From the NCBI RefSeq assembly GCF_003012735.1, contig NZ_PXYI01000017.1, positions 1 to 35,767 on the forward strand: 35,767 nucleotides of DNA. Reading direction: 5' to 3'. Made by a program: the position numbers and the translations under genes. Origin of the DNA: Allosphingosinicella deserti (GTDB taxonomy: Bacteria; Pseudomonadota; Alphaproteobacteria; Sphingomonadales; Sphingomonadaceae). Shown here piece by piece: positions 7,505-16,632 of this stretch. The first letter of the stretch is position 1. Each line of letters begins with the position of its first letter. The notes beneath the pieces are model-generated. The model made no database searches, was not told where the DNA came from, and was given only the letters and a program-made list of their open reading frames with translations.

Positions 7505-10006
7505 ATGCGAGCAGCTTACCGGCAGGCAACGGCCGTCGCGATCCTGGTCCTGCCCGGCACCGCTGCGGCGCAGGCGATGCCGGGCGCGATCGAACCTGCC
7601 GCGGGCGCACCGGTTGATCAGGCGCCTGCAATTGCGCCTGTCGCGCAGGGGGAGGGGGAGATCGTCGTCACCGCCCGGCGGCGCCAGGAGAACGTCCAGA
7701 ACGTCCCGCTCGCCGTCTCGGTCCTCAATTCCGACGCAATTGAATCCACCGGAAGCTTCAATGTCGCGAAGCTCACGCAATTGCAGCCCTCCCTGCAATT
7801 CTATTCGAGCAACCCACGCAATTCGGCAGCGAACATCCGCGGGCTCGGGGCCCCGTTCGGGCTCACCAATGACGGGATCGAGCAGGGTGTCGGCGTGTAT
7901 ATCGACCAGGTCTACAACAGCCGGATTGCGGCGGCGACGTTCGACTTCCTGGACGTCGAGCAGGTCGAGGTGCTCCGCGGGCCGCAGGGAACGCTCTACG
8001 GCAAGAATACGACGGCCGGTGCGATCAACATCACGACGAGGCTGCCGACGTTCGAATTCGAGGGACGCGCCGAGCTGAGCGTCGGAAATCTCGGGTTCGT
8101 GCAGGCGAAGGGCTCGATTTCGGGCCCGCTGGTGGACGACCGCCTCGCGGTTCGTGTGGCCGCCTCCGCGACTCGCCGCCGGGGCACGATCCTCAACATC
8201 TTCACCGGCTCGCGCGTCAACGAACAGGACAATCTCGGCTTCAGGGGATCCGTTCTCTGGCGTGCGGCCGACAATTTCGATGTCGTGCTGACGAGCGATT
8301 ACAACCGCCAGGATCCGGAATGCTGCGCCCAGATCTACGTCAGAACGGGAGCGACCCAGCGCCCGCTCAACCGGCAATTCGCGGCGCTGGCGGCCGCGTT
8401 CGACTATGAGCCCCCGAGCACCGATCCGTTCGACCGCCGCACGGACCTCGACACGCCGCTCGAGGCGTTTCAGGAGATCGGCGGAGCGGCATTGCGCCTC
8501 GAATGGGAAATCGGGCCTGGTGCCCTGACGTCGGTGTCGGCCTGGAGGTTCTGGAACTGGGGACCGTCCAACGATCGCGATTTCACCGGGCTTCCGATCA
8601 CGACGATCTCGGCGAATCCCTCCAGGCAAAACCAATATTCCCAGGAATTCCGCTATGCCGCATCCGGCCCGCGCTTCGATTATGTGCTCGGCCTGTTCGC
8701 CTATCATCAGCGCCAGCGTACGACGGGTGTGCAGGCGCAGGGGCCGGCCGCGAGCCGCTGGCTGCTGAACCCGGGCAACGTTGCGGCGGGATCCGGCGGT
8801 TGCTCCCCGCCGACCGCCAACGCCTGCAATCCGTCTGTCCTGAACGGCCTCAGGTCCGAAAATGATATCCTGCTGTCGACGACGAGCCTTGCCGCCTTCG
8901 GGCAGGTGAGCTGGAAAGTGACGGAACGCCTGACGCTGCAGCCGGGGCTGCGCGTGAATTACGACAAGAAGTCGGGCCGTTACGAAGCCCTGGTATTCAC
9001 GGGGACCGGCGCGGCGCTCCAGTGCAACCCGCCGCCCGCGAGCAGTATCACGCGCGACCAGTGCGCGAGCCTGCCGCCGCAAAGCTACGCGCCCAGGTTC
9101 AGCGACTGGAACATTTCGGGAGACTTCACCGTCTCCTACCAGCTCGGACGCGACGCGATGGCCTATGCCACTTACGCGAAGAGCTTCAAGTCGGGCGGGA
9201 TCAACCTCGCGGGCCTGCCGCTCGACGCGAACAACAATCCGATCCTCAGCGTGCAGACGGTCAAGCCCGAGGACGTGACCCATTTCGAGGTCGGGCTCAA
9301 GACCGAGTTCTGGAACCGCCGGATCACGCTCAATCTCGCGGGCTTCTGGTCGGAGATCGAGGAATATCAGGCCACCGTCACCAACGGTCAGCTGGGCGTG
9401 CTGCGCGGCTATCTCGCAAATGCCGAGAAGGTGCGCGTCCGCGGACTCGAAGCGGATTTCTCGGCCCGCCCGACCGAGCGGCTCACCTTATACGCAAGCG
9501 GCGCCTTCACCGACCACGAATATAGCAGGTTCGTGGATGCGCCATGCCCTCCCGAGCTGTCCGGCGGTACCGCGGCCGGGCCCGGACAGGCTGCAAGCCC
9601 CCCGGGCACCCCGGGGGGGATCAGTCCGGCAAATTGCGATATCTCCGGTCAATGGCTGCCCGGCATTTCGCGCTGGGCATTTTCGGGTGGCGCCGAGTTC
9701 CGCCATCCGCTTGCCCTGCCGGGAGGCGAGGGCGAAGCCTATGCCGGAGCCGATGCGAGCTACCGCTCGAAATTCTCGTCCAACCCGTCGCGATCCCGAT
9801 ATACCGACATCGACGGTTATTCGATCGTCAATCTCCGGCTCGGAGTGCGCGTCCCCGAAAAGTGGGATCTTTTCGCCTGGATGCGCAACGCTTTCGACAG
9901 CGACTATTTCGACATTCTCGCCACGCAGTCGGGAAGCACCGGGCTGGTGGTCGGGCAACCCGCCGACCCGAGAACATACGGCATGACGCTGCGCCTCAAC
10001 TTCTAA
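7505..10006 (+). CDS. TonB-dependent outer-membrane receptor
   Basis: This 833-residue outer-membrane barrel takes up a ligand using TonB energy. A signal peptide covers about residues 1-24 (AVAILVLPGTAAAQA). A TonB box EIVVTARR lies near 52. The plug domain has NIRGLGAP, VYIDQVYNSR and the hallmark EVLRGPQGTLYGKNTTAGAI. The barrel has alternating aromatic strands and ends YGMTLRLNF with the terminal Phe typical of BAM substrates. ATG 7505 is chosen because the signal peptide starts there and TGGAGACG lies upstream; the frame is open further upstream, but without coding character. It is followed after 91 bases by cysT, so the ligand may be sulfate, a sulfate ester or a sulfonate rather than a siderophore; this is inference from neighbours. 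The sequence resembles the sphingomonad FecA/CirA-like receptors for diverse organic substrates. Confidence 0.92.
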   Translation: MRAAYRQATAVAILVLPGTAAAQAMPGAIEPAAGAPVDQAPAIAPVAQGEGEIVVTARRRQENVQNVPLAVSVLNSDAIESTGSFNVAKLTQLQPSLQFYSSNPRNSAANIRGLGAPFGLTNDGIEQGVGVYIDQVYNSRIAAATFDFLDVEQVEVLRGPQGTLYGKNTTAGAINITTRLPTFEFEGRAELSVGNLGFVQAKGSISGPLVDDRLAVRVAASATRRRGTILNIFTGSRVNEQDNLGFRGSVLWRAADNFDVVLTSDYNRQDPECCAQIYVRTGATQRPLNRQFAALAAAFDYEPPSTDPFDRRTDLDTPLEAFQEIGGAALRLEWEIGPGALTSVSAWRFWNWGPSNDRDFTGLPITTISANPSRQNQYSQEFRYAASGPRFDYVLGLFAYHQRQRTTGVQAQGPAASRWLLNPGNVAAGSGGCSPPTANACNPSVLNGLRSENDILLSTTSLAAFGQVSWKVTERLTLQPGLRVNYDKKSGRYEALVFTGTGAALQCNPPPASSITRDQCASLPPQSYAPRFSDWNISGDFTVSYQLGRDAMAYATYAKSFKSGGINLAGLPLDANNNPILSVQTVKPEDVTHFEVGLKTEFWNRRITLNLAGFWSEIEEYQATVTNGQLGVLRGYLANAEKVRVRGLEADFSARPTERLTLYASGAFTDHEYSRFVDAPCPPELSGGTAAGPGQAASPPGTPGGISPANCDISGQWLPGISRWAFSGGAEFRHPLALPGGEGEAYAGADASYRSKFSSNPSRSRYTDIDGYSIVNLRLGVRVPEKWDLFAWMRNAFDSDYFDILATQSGSTGLVVGQPADPRTYGMTLRLNF

Positions 10007-10097
10007 CGGGAGCCGTCCGCGGCCCGCGCAAGCGCCCGGGGCGGCAGGCACTTGCGGCGGCGCCCTCCTTGCTGATCAACCATCGAGGAACTTCCAG

Positions 10098-10964
10098 ATG
10101 TCCACTCTCACATTGGCAGCGCGACCCGCCCCGATGATGCGACGAAAGCGGCAGAAATCCTCCTTGCCCGGCCTTCCGCTTGCCCTGGGGATCACCATCA
10201 CCTGGCTGTCGCTGATCGTGCTGGTCCCGCTGAGCGCGATCTTCGTCAAGAGTGGAAGCGAGGGCTGGCAGGCCTTCTGGAACGCTGCGCTGTCCGATCG
10301 GGCGCTCGCCGCCTACCGGCTGAGCTTCGGCAGTGCATTGCTGGCGGCGATCATCAATGCGGTCTTCGGTCTCGTCGTCGCGTGGGTTCTGGTGCGCTAT
10401 GCCTTTCCCGGCAAGCGCCTGCTCAGCGCCCTGGTCGATCTTCCCTTTGCCCTGCCGACGGCAGTGGCGGGTATTGCTCTGACGGCGATCTACGCTCCTA
10501 ATGGGATGATCGGCAGCTACCTTGCAAATTCCGGTATTGCCGTTGCCTATCGGCCCGCCGGGGTCGTGGTCGCCCTGGTGTTCATCGGACTCCCATTCGT
10601 CGTTCGCACCGTCGAGCCGGTGCTTGCCCAGGTGTCGCGCGAGATGGAGGAGGCCGCCGTGACGCTGGGGGCGACCCGGCTGCAGACCTTCCTGTGGGTG
10701 GTCCTGCCGACCATCTTCCCTGCGCTCGCGACCGGCTTCGCACTCGCATTCGCCCGCGGCGCCGGCGAATATGGCTCGGTGATCTTCATCGCCGGCAACA
10801 TGCCCTATGTTTCCGAAATCGCGCCCCTGCTGATCGTCACGCAACTCGAGGAATATGATTATGCAGGGGCGACGGCGATCGGCGTGGTGATGCTGATCGT
10901 CTCTTTCGCCATGCTCTTCCTGATCAACGCGCTCCAGGTCTGGCAGCGCCGGAGGGTCGCATGA
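10098..10964 (+). CDS. cysT: Sulfate/thiosulfate ABC transporter permease CysT
   Basis: This 288-residue inner-membrane permease is one half of the CysTW channel for sulfate and thiosulfate. It has about six membrane segments, a [13 protein letters not shown] motif near 115-127 that is characteristic of CysT, and the EAA loop EEAAVTLGA that contacts the ATPase, followed by [34 protein letters not shown] is another typical CysT signature. The ATG at 10098 has GAGGAA upstream. Its end overlaps the cysW ATG by 4 bases, showing translational coupling. The usual periplasmic binding-protein gene (sbp or cysP) is absent on either side, so the binding protein must be encoded elsewhere. Confidence 0.95.
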   Translation: MSTLTLAARPAPMMRRKRQKSSLPGLPLALGITITWLSLIVLVPLSAIFVKSGSEGWQAFWNAALSDRALAAYRLSFGSALLAAIINAVFGLVVAWVLVRYAFPGKRLLSALVDLPFALPTAVAGIALTAIYAPNGMIGSYLANSGIAVAYRPAGVVVALVFIGLPFVVRTVEPVLAQVSREMEEAAVTLGATRLQTFLWVVLPTIFPALATGFALAFARGAGEYGSVIFIAGNMPYVSEIAPLLIVTQLEEYDYAGATAIGVVMLIVSFAMLFLINALQVWQRRRVA

Positions 10965-11803
10965 GCCGCTCCAACCCTCTCCAGGAGAGCCGCACGGCGC
11001 GCCTGGGCCTGGTCCTGCTCGCTCTCGCTTATGTCGGGCTGGTTCTGCTGATCCCGCTGGGCGCGGTGTTCGCGGAGGCATTCGCCGAGGGCATCGGCGC
11101 ATGGTACGCAGCGATAACCGAGCCGGACGCGCTCTCCGCCATCCGGCTGACCCTGCTTGTCGCGGCGATCGCAGTGCCGCTCAATCTCGTGTTCGGGATC
11201 GCGGCCGCCTGGGCGATCGCGAAGCACGATTTCCGGGGGAAGGCCTTCCTGACCACGCTCATCGACCTGCCTTTCTCCGTCTCGCCCGTGGTCGCCGGCC
11301 TGATCTTCATCCTCCTGTTCGGAGGCCAGGGATGGTTCGGCCCGCTGCTTCAGGACAGCGGCCTGCAGATCATCTTCGCTCTGCCCGGGATGGTGCTGGC
11401 CACGATCTTCGTGACCTTCCCGTTCATCGCGCGCGAAGTGATCCCGCTGATGGAGGAACAGGGCAAGTCGGACGAGGAAGCGGCGCTGACGCTCGGGGCG
11501 TCCGGCTGGCAGCTTCTGTGGCACGTGACCCTGCCGAACGTGCGCTGGGGACTGCTGTACGGCGTCCTGCTCGCCAATGCGCGTGCCATGGGTGAATTTG
11601 GAGCCGTATCCGTCGTGTCCGGCCACATACGTGGCGAGACGAACACCATGCCCCTTCAGGTGGAGGTACTCTACAATGAATATAACTTCGTTGCCGCCTT
11701 TGCAGTCGCCTCTCTCCTCGCGCTCCTCGCTCTCGTCACGCTCGCGCTCAAGAGCTACCTCGAATGGCGGCATCGCGACGTCCTCGCTGCACGCGGCCAC
11801 TGA
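10961..11803 (+). CDS. cysW: Sulfate/thiosulfate ABC transporter permease CysW
   Basis: This 280-residue protein is the second permease of the CysTW channel. It has six hydrophobic segments, [20 protein letters not shown] (typical of CysW) in the middle, the EAA loop [20 protein letters not shown], and [20 protein letters not shown] with [12 protein letters not shown] towards the end, all hallmark CysW motifs. The start overlaps the cysT stop. It ends one base before the cysA start context at 11805, so the three genes form one transcription and translation unit. Confidence 0.95.
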   Translation: MSRSNPLQESRTARLGLVLLALAYVGLVLLIPLGAVFAEAFAEGIGAWYAAITEPDALSAIRLTLLVAAIAVPLNLVFGIAAAWAIAKHDFRGKAFLTTLIDLPFSVSPVVAGLIFILLFGGQGWFGPLLQDSGLQIIFALPGMVLATIFVTFPFIAREVIPLMEEQGKSDEEAALTLGASGWQLLWHVTLPNVRWGLLYGVLLANARAMGEFGAVSVVSGHIRGETNTMPLQVEVLYNEYNFVAAFAVASLLALLALVTLALKSYLEWRHRDVLAARGH

Positions 11804-11804
11804 C

Positions 11805-12521
11805 ATGTCGATCAGGGTCGAGGAGGCCGTGAAGCATTTCTCGACCTACCCGGCGCTCAACGGCGTATCTCTCGACATCGGCCCGGGAGAGTTCGTCGCG
11901 CTTCTCGGTCCATCCGGATCGGGCAAGACCACCCTGTTGCGTATCATAGCCGGCCTCGACTTTCCGGACTCCGGGCGGATCGTCTTCGCAGGGGAGGAGG
12001 TGACCGACAAGCCTGCCGCCCGGCGCGGCATCGGCTTCGTCTTCCAGCATTACGCCCTGTTCGGCCACATGACGGTTGCTCGCAACATAGCCTTTGGCCT
12101 TTCCATCCTGCCACGCCGCAAGCGCCCGCCGCGGCACGAAATTGCCCGGCGGGTCGAGGAGTTGCTGGAACTCGTCCAGCTCCAGGGCTGCGGCGAACGC
12201 TATCCGGCGCAGCTCTCCGGCGGGCAGCGCCAGCGTGTTGCCCTTGCACGCGCCCTTGCGCGGGACCCGCAGATCCTGCTCCTGGACGAGCCGTTCGGGG
12301 CGCTCGACACAAGGGTGCGGCGCGAGCTGAGAAGTGCGTTGCGCCGGATCCACGAGAATATCGGACTGACCACCATCTTCGTCACCCACGACCACGAGGA
12401 GGCGTTCGCACTCGCCGACCGCGTCGCCATCCTCAGCGGCGGACGGATCGAACAGTTCGATACCCCGCAAGGAATCCAGGAAGCGCCGGCAAGCTCCTTC
12501 GTCGAGAGCTTCGTCTCCTGA
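11805..12521 (+). CDS. cysA: Sulfate ABC transporter ATPase CysA, short form
   Basis: This 238-residue ATPase powers CysTW. Walker [10 protein letters not shown] is at 35-43, the Q-loop is [14 protein letters not shown], the signature [15 protein letters not shown] is near 136, Walker [20 protein letters not shown] is near 157, and the H-loop is FVTHDHEEA near 192. CysA proteins usually run to about 330-360 residues with a C-terminal TOBE-type regulatory domain. Here the protein stops just after [15 protein letters not shown], where others continue with FLG and the TOBE part. The frames downstream do not show an obvious TOBE remnant. The nucleotide-binding domain is complete, so transport should be possible. 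Either this is a natural short form or the tail has been lost. Confidence 0.9.
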   Translation: MSIRVEEAVKHFSTYPALNGVSLDIGPGEFVALLGPSGSGKTTLLRIIAGLDFPDSGRIVFAGEEVTDKPAARRGIGFVFQHYALFGHMTVARNIAFGLSILPRRKRPPRHEIARRVEELLELVQLQGCGERYPAQLSGGQRQRVALARALARDPQILLLDEPFGALDTRVRRELRSALRRIHENIGLTTIFVTHDHEEAFALADRVAILSGGRIEQFDTPQGIQEAPASSFVESFVS

Positions 12522-12803
12522 CGCAAGAGAAGGGGCGCCCTGCAGGCTCCAGCTTCGGATCCGAGGGGCGTCGCCGACACCGTGACTGCCGCAACCGGTC
12601 GCCGCTTCCGGGAAGATCCGTCGGTCGCCGTGCGGGAGTCCTCGTCATGGCGGACACCCGGCAGCCGCGGGCTCCGGATGCCGGATCCTTCCGGCGGCGG
12701 CCAGGAGAAACGCCGGGGGGGGGGAGGGGGGCGATCCGACCGCGTAGACCATGGCCGCTGGTGCGACGGCGGCCGGGCGTCTCCCCGGACGAAATCTCGA
12801 GCT
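12522..12803. other. Convergent intergenic region with a G10-A-G6 tract
   Basis: This gap lies between the 3' ends of cysA and the glycosyltransferase gene. It holds G10 at 12715-12724, an A, and G6 at 12726-12731. I see no credible gene here; the short open frames are Arg/Pro/Gly-rich and lack coding character. The G tract could form a quadruplex or be prone to length variation, and may slow convergent transcription. Confidence 0.5.
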
Positions 12804-14150
12804 TCAGCCGGCAGGCCCGCCTTGCGGTTGAGGCAGCTCCCGCCCCGCGCGGCCCGCGCGGCGATCACCGACTGAGACCGGGCTCGGAGCCTTGGGCATG
12901 GTACGGCCGCAGACGTCGGCGACGATCTCCTCCCAAAGGTCCATGATCGGTGCGGGCGCGAACCGGGCCGCACTCGCCGCCGAAGCGGTGCCGAGCCGGT
13001 CGCGCAGGAGCGGGTCGCCAAGCAGTTCGTCGATCGCAGCCGTGAGATCCGCGGGTTCGTCGGGCGATACCAGGAATCCGTCGTGCCGGTGCCGGATCAT
13101 GTCGGAGGGCCCGTGCGGACAGTCAACGGCGATCACAGGCAGTCCCGATGCCATCGCTTCGGCAAGAACGTTGGGCCATCCCTCGTAATCGGACGTCAGA
13201 ACGAAGGCATCGGCGGTCTCGATCCAGCCTCCCGGCATCTCGGTCACGCCGGGCAGCTCGACGCGGCCGTCCAGTCCGAGCCGGCGCGTCAGCTGCTCGA
13301 GAGCGGCACGCTCCGGTCCTTCTCCCCAGATCGTCAGCGTCCATGCGGGATGGCGGGCAGCCACGGCGTGGAAGGCCCGCAGCAGCCGGTCGAACCTCTT
13401 CACCGTCTCGAGGCGGCCGACGGCGACCAGCCGGTTGTTGCCGCGTCGGGCGCGCCATCCGGATGGCAGCACCACCGGGTTGGGGATGATGCTGGTCCTT
13501 GCAGCAATGGCGGGGCTGAAGAAGTCGCGAGCGCCGTTGGTCATGACGACGAGGCGCGCGGCGCGCGGATAAAGCCGGTTTCGGAGCCAATGCCACAGCG
13601 GTCCGGGATGCTGCCGTTCCGGATTGCTCCGCTCCGATACGACCACCGGTACGGACATCCCCCTCGTGGCGGCGAGCGTCAGGATATTCTGACGCGTAAG
13701 GAAGGACAGGACGACGTCGGGCGCGGCGTTCCGGATCGCATTCCTGATCGCAAGCGCGCGCCGCGCAATCGCGAGCGCGGCCTGTGCGGCCGGACGCCGT
13801 TGCGGGGGAAGGCCGAGGCGGACGAGTTCCACGTCGGTGTGATAGTCGTAATATGACGGGTCGTTTTCCCTGTCGAGCGCGATGACATGGATCTTGCGTC
13901 CGTCGGATGCCCAGTGGTTGGCGAGGCTGCACGCGACACGCTCGGTCCCACCGGCACCAAGCCCCGACAGCACGAGCGCGATGCCCTTGCATCCGCCGGA
14001 GAGCGGGCGTTCGTGCCGAGACCGGTGCAAACTGCCGGAGCCGTCCAGACGCTGGGACACGAACATTCCTTGAAGCTGGGCACAGCGGAGCATGATAGGC
14101 GCCGCAGATCCGCCGCAACATCCTCCGAAAGGATTAGCGCCGCTGGTCAT
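12804..14150 (-). CDS. Glycosyltransferase family 4 protein
   Basis: This GT-B fold retaining glycosyltransferase probably transfers a sugar from a nucleotide donor to a lipid-linked or surface glycan. Numbered from the longest frame, the N-terminal domain begins KGIALVLSGLGAGGTERV (about 55-72, the GGTE acceptor loop). The C-terminal domain has VAVGRLETVKRFDRLL (about 242-257), WGEGPE, and the catalytic E-x7-E as E323-GWPNVLA-E331, followed by ASGLPVIAVDCPHGPSDMI. This resembles PglH/PglJ-type N-acetylhexosaminyl transferases, but the donor cannot be assigned. The start is unsure: ATG at 14150, 14093 or 14066 are all in frame and none has a clear ribosome-binding site. The first 50 residues look weakly coding, so the true protein may be about 400-420 residues. 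It is divergent from the deacetylase-like gene at 14237. Confidence 0.88.
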   Translation of the reverse strand: MTSGANPFGGCCGGSAAPIMLRCAQLQGMFVSQRLDGSGSLHRSRHERPLSGGCKGIALVLSGLGAGGTERVACSLANHWASDGRKIHVIALDRENDPSYYDYHTDVELVRLGLPPQRRPAAQAALAIARRALAIRNAIRNAAPDVVLSFLTRQNILTLAATRGMSVPVVVSERSNPERQHPGPLWHWLRNRLYPRAARLVVMTNGARDFFSPAIAARTSIIPNPVVLPSGWRARRGNNRLVAVGRLETVKRFDRLLRAFHAVAARHPAWTLTIWGEGPERAALEQLTRRLGLDGRVELPGVTEMPGGWIETADAFVLTSDYEGWPNVLAEAMASGLPVIAVDCPHGPSDMIRHRHDGFLVSPDEPADLTAAIDELLGDPLLRDRLGTASAASAARFAPAPIMDLWEEIVADVCGRTMPKAPSPVSVGDRRAGRAGRELPQPQGGPAG

Positions 14151-14236
14151 AATAGACTTTGAACCATCCGTTCCGGATCCGCTACGCAGGAGCCTTGACG
14201 AGCCATTGCTCGAGAATAGCTTGCAAGGCGCCGAAG

Positions 14237-15226
14237 ATGCAGCGACCCGCTTTTCAGATCACGATCGACACGGAAGGCGACGATGCATGGGCTCGTCCTT
14301 CGCCCGGGACGACCCGAAATGCCCGATATCTTCCCCGTTTTCAGCGGCTTTGCGAAACGCATGGCATGAAGCCGACCTATCTGGTCAATTGGGAGATGGT
14401 CAACGACGGGGCGTTCCGGGAACTTGGGCACGACGTGCTTGCCAGGCGAACCGCCGAAATCGGGATGCACCTGCACGCCTGGGATTCACCGCCTCTCGAT
14501 CCGCTTACCTCCGATGATGCCATGCAACATCCCTATCTGATCGATTATCCCGAGGACAGGATGCGCGAGAAGGTCGGGATGCTGACGGATCGGCTGGAAG
14601 ATGTCTTTGCCGTGAAGATGGTTTCTCACCGTGCCGGCCGCTGGGGCTTCAATGCCGCCTATGCGCGTATCCTCGCGGATCATGGCTACAGAGTTGATTG
14701 CTCGGTTACCCCCCACCGGTCCTGGCGCAACGTGCCCGGAGCTGAGGGCGGTCCCGGAGGTCCCGATTACACGCGCTTCCCCGACCGGCCTTTCTGGTAC
14801 GAGTTCGGCAGCGGTCGTCTGCTCGAGATCCCCGTCTCGACCGTTCGGGTCGAGGCGCCCTTTTTCTTGCGCGGCCTGCGTCGCCTGGCGGGGCGTCCCG
14901 CGCATCGGGTTCTCTGGCTGCGCCCGAACGGACACAACCTGACCGACATGCTGTATCTCCTCGACAGGGCGGAGCGGGAAGGCCGCGACTATGTCCAGTT
15001 CGTGTTGCATTCCTCGGAACTGATGCCGGGAGGCAGCCCTACCTTTCGCACCGGGGACCAGATCGAGCGATTATACGATCACCTCGACATCCTGTTCACC
15101 CACGCCTCGGCCTGTTTCATCGGCGGGACCCTGGGCGAATATGCCGATGCCTACGTGCATGAGGGACTTGGCGCGGAGGCGCCGCCCGATGGTGTCGACG
15201 TCGAACGGACGGCAATGCGCGCGTGA
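14237..15226 (+). CDS. Polysaccharide deacetylase-like protein (WalW/WbmS type)
   Basis: This 329-residue protein belongs to the glycoside hydrolase/deacetylase fold group. It starts MQRPAFQITIDTEGDDAWAR, where DTE replaces the TFDDG metal motif of NodB enzymes. IGMHLHAWDSPP gives the paired histidines, then come SHRAGRWGF (the Arg motif) and near the end FVLHSSELMPGGSP, all as expected for a one-domain metal-dependent deacetylase relative. Similar proteins sit in lipopolysaccharide and capsule clusters. ATG 14237 is chosen because AAGGCG lies upstream and the fold begins there. No signal peptide is seen, so it is probably cytoplasmic. With the divergent glycosyltransferase it suggests a small surface-glycan module. 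The substrate is unknown. Confidence 0.75.
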   Translation: MQRPAFQITIDTEGDDAWARPSPGTTRNARYLPRFQRLCETHGMKPTYLVNWEMVNDGAFRELGHDVLARRTAEIGMHLHAWDSPPLDPLTSDDAMQHPYLIDYPEDRMREKVGMLTDRLEDVFAVKMVSHRAGRWGFNAAYARILADHGYRVDCSVTPHRSWRNVPGAEGGPGGPDYTRFPDRPFWYEFGSGRLLEIPVSTVRVEAPFFLRGLRRLAGRPAHRVLWLRPNGHNLTDMLYLLDRAEREGRDYVQFVLHSSELMPGGSPTFRTGDQIERLYDHLDILFTHASACFIGGTLGEYADAYVHEGLGAEAPPDGVDVERTAMRA

Positions 15227-15590
15227 TCCGGAACCGGAGCGTCATTGCGGGCGCATGTCCTGCAGCCGCCGTCCGGCTCCGGCGACAGACACAGGTCGGC
15301 ACGGATCTTACCGACGTGACGGGATGAGTACCGTGCGCCGTGGAAATGGAGTCGCAGGTCCGGGCGAGTCGCGTGCTGGAGATGGCCGCACGACGGAACG
15401 CCCGAATGCCGCGCCGAAATCAATGCTTCAACCAGGAAGGACAGGGGGGAGTAAATTGACAACCAAGAACTCTACCTGCTAAGTTGACAATCTAGTCGGC
15501 GTCATCGGCAGGTAGGCACCGCTGGCGGCTTCCTGATCTGAGGCGTCGGCGCCAGGATCTCCCATCATCGAGGGGTCCAGGAGAAACGCG
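15227..15590. promoter_or_regulatory. Intergenic region with two TTGACAA boxes 28 bp apart
   Basis: No gene is visible here. TTGACAA occurs at 15456-15462 and again at 15484-15490, a direct repeat at 28 bp. The first could act as a -35 element with TGCTAAG as an extended -10. The downstream gene at 15591 has its own AGGAG. A promoter function is inferred. Confidence 0.35.
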
Positions 15591-15950
15591 ATGGCTCGTT
15601 CTCGAAAATTCCTGCCGGGGTTGTCCGGGTCGATCGTGTGTCCCTCCCAGGGAGCGGCTGCACGCGATCACCATCCGTCGGGCGATGCGCAAGACGTGGT
15701 CTTGCTCGTTCTCGCCGAGGCCGACGCCATTGGCTCCAACGAGGATCTCGCTCGAGCGCTCGACCGTGTCTGGGACTTCCAGCGGTCGGGCGCGAAGATA
15801 CTCGGCATCTTCATGCCCAGACCCGGGGCCGAGCACGTGTCGGCGCTGCTCGGCTGGCCCCGTGCGGGCGGTCCGGTGGATCGGGGAGCGGCCCTCGGCG
15901 CGGAAGCCACCCGGCCCGGATGCGTTCATTCGATGCCGATCCTGAACTGA
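15591..15950 (+). CDS. Hypothetical protein (119 aa)
   Basis: I do not recognise this protein. The middle (about 33-95) has protein-like character: DAQDVVLLVLAEADAIG, then EDLARALDRVWDFQRSG and AKILGIFMPRPGAEHVSALL, an alternation of strands and helices. The N- and C-terminal parts look less ordered. The ATG at 15591 has CAGGAG 8 bases upstream. It stands alone in a gene-poor stretch. The opposite strand is also open but has no comparable start. It may be a real small cytoplasmic protein or a relic. Confidence 0.45.
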   Translation: MARSRKFLPGLSGSIVCPSQGAAARDHHPSGDAQDVVLLVLAEADAIGSNEDLARALDRVWDFQRSGAKILGIFMPRPGAEHVSALLGWPRAGGPVDRGAALGAEATRPGCVHSMPILN

Positions 15951-16398
15951 GAGGTCGAGGACGGCACCTGAGCCGCCAACCAGCGCTGGGATGCATCGCA
16001 AGGTCGTGGCTTCATCGCGCGCCAACAGTGCTGAAATCGCGGACCTAAGGGTCTACCTCCCTTGCCCCCTTGTGGCGGCGACCTACGGATGGAATGGTGT
16101 TCGCGCCATCCCGGCGATCCACGGCAGCTCATCCCCCCTCCTGTCTGTCGCTCGGATGGCAAACTTCCCTCTTCCTGTCGTCTCCAGCAGGCCGATACGT
16201 CGTCCGTTGCAGTCTCCTCCCGGTTCCGTGACGCTCCCCGAAGGCGCAATCTCGTGCCGACGAGTGGCTTCTGTCCCGCCTCGAACCCGCACGCGGGAGA
16301 GGCCATGTTCGAGGGGCCGAAGACCCGAGGGCGACCGGCATTGCGCCTGCGGCTCGTCGCGAAGCGACGCGCGGCCGCCGGGAGGTCCTTCAATCGTC
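15951..16398. other. Intergenic stretch, nothing recognised
   Basis: Both strands carry short open frames whose translations are Arg/Pro/Ser-rich and look non-coding. I see no RNA gene, repeat or clear promoter. Confidence 0.5.
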
Positions 16399-16632
16399 TC
16401 ACCGCGGATCCGCATCGTCGTCCAGGTACATGACCCGAACGCTGACGATCATGTCCCTGCCGTTTGGCGTGCCGATGAACGAGACTGACCGCTCGTCGCC
16501 GATCGTCAGGTCGAGTTCGCCGGTCACCCGCAGCTGTCCGAGCGTCATTCTCAATGCGTCGGCAAGGTCGTCGATTGCGATGCGGTCGACATTCACGCGC
16601 AAGAATCCAGCTGCTGATCGAGGGCCGCACAC
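16399..16632 (-). CDS. Hypothetical protein (77 aa)
   Basis: This is an unrecognised small protein. The last 65 residues read as a compact alpha/beta domain: VDRIAIDDLADALRMTLGQL, then VTGELDLTIGDERSVSFIGT and MIVSVRVMYLDDDADPR. GTG at 16632 is preferred as the start because TGGAG lies about 8 bases upstream; the frame is open further upstream but turns Pro/Arg-rich. It could also start at the GTG before NVDRIAID. There is no signal peptide or membrane segment. It is alone on this strand with no operon partner. Confidence 0.45.
   Translation of the reverse strand: MCGPRSAAGFLRVNVDRIAIDDLADALRMTLGQLRVTGELDLTIGDERSVSFIGTPNGRDMIVSVRVMYLDDDADPR

Noticed and set aside
7175-9283. A 702-codon open frame opposite the TonB receptor
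   Set aside because: The receptor on the plus strand has clear motifs; the antisense product is Arg-rich with no pattern.
12647-12946. 99-codon frame crossing the G-rich tract
   Set aside because: Composition is Arg/Pro/Gly driven by GC content and it overlaps the glycosyltransferase 3' end.
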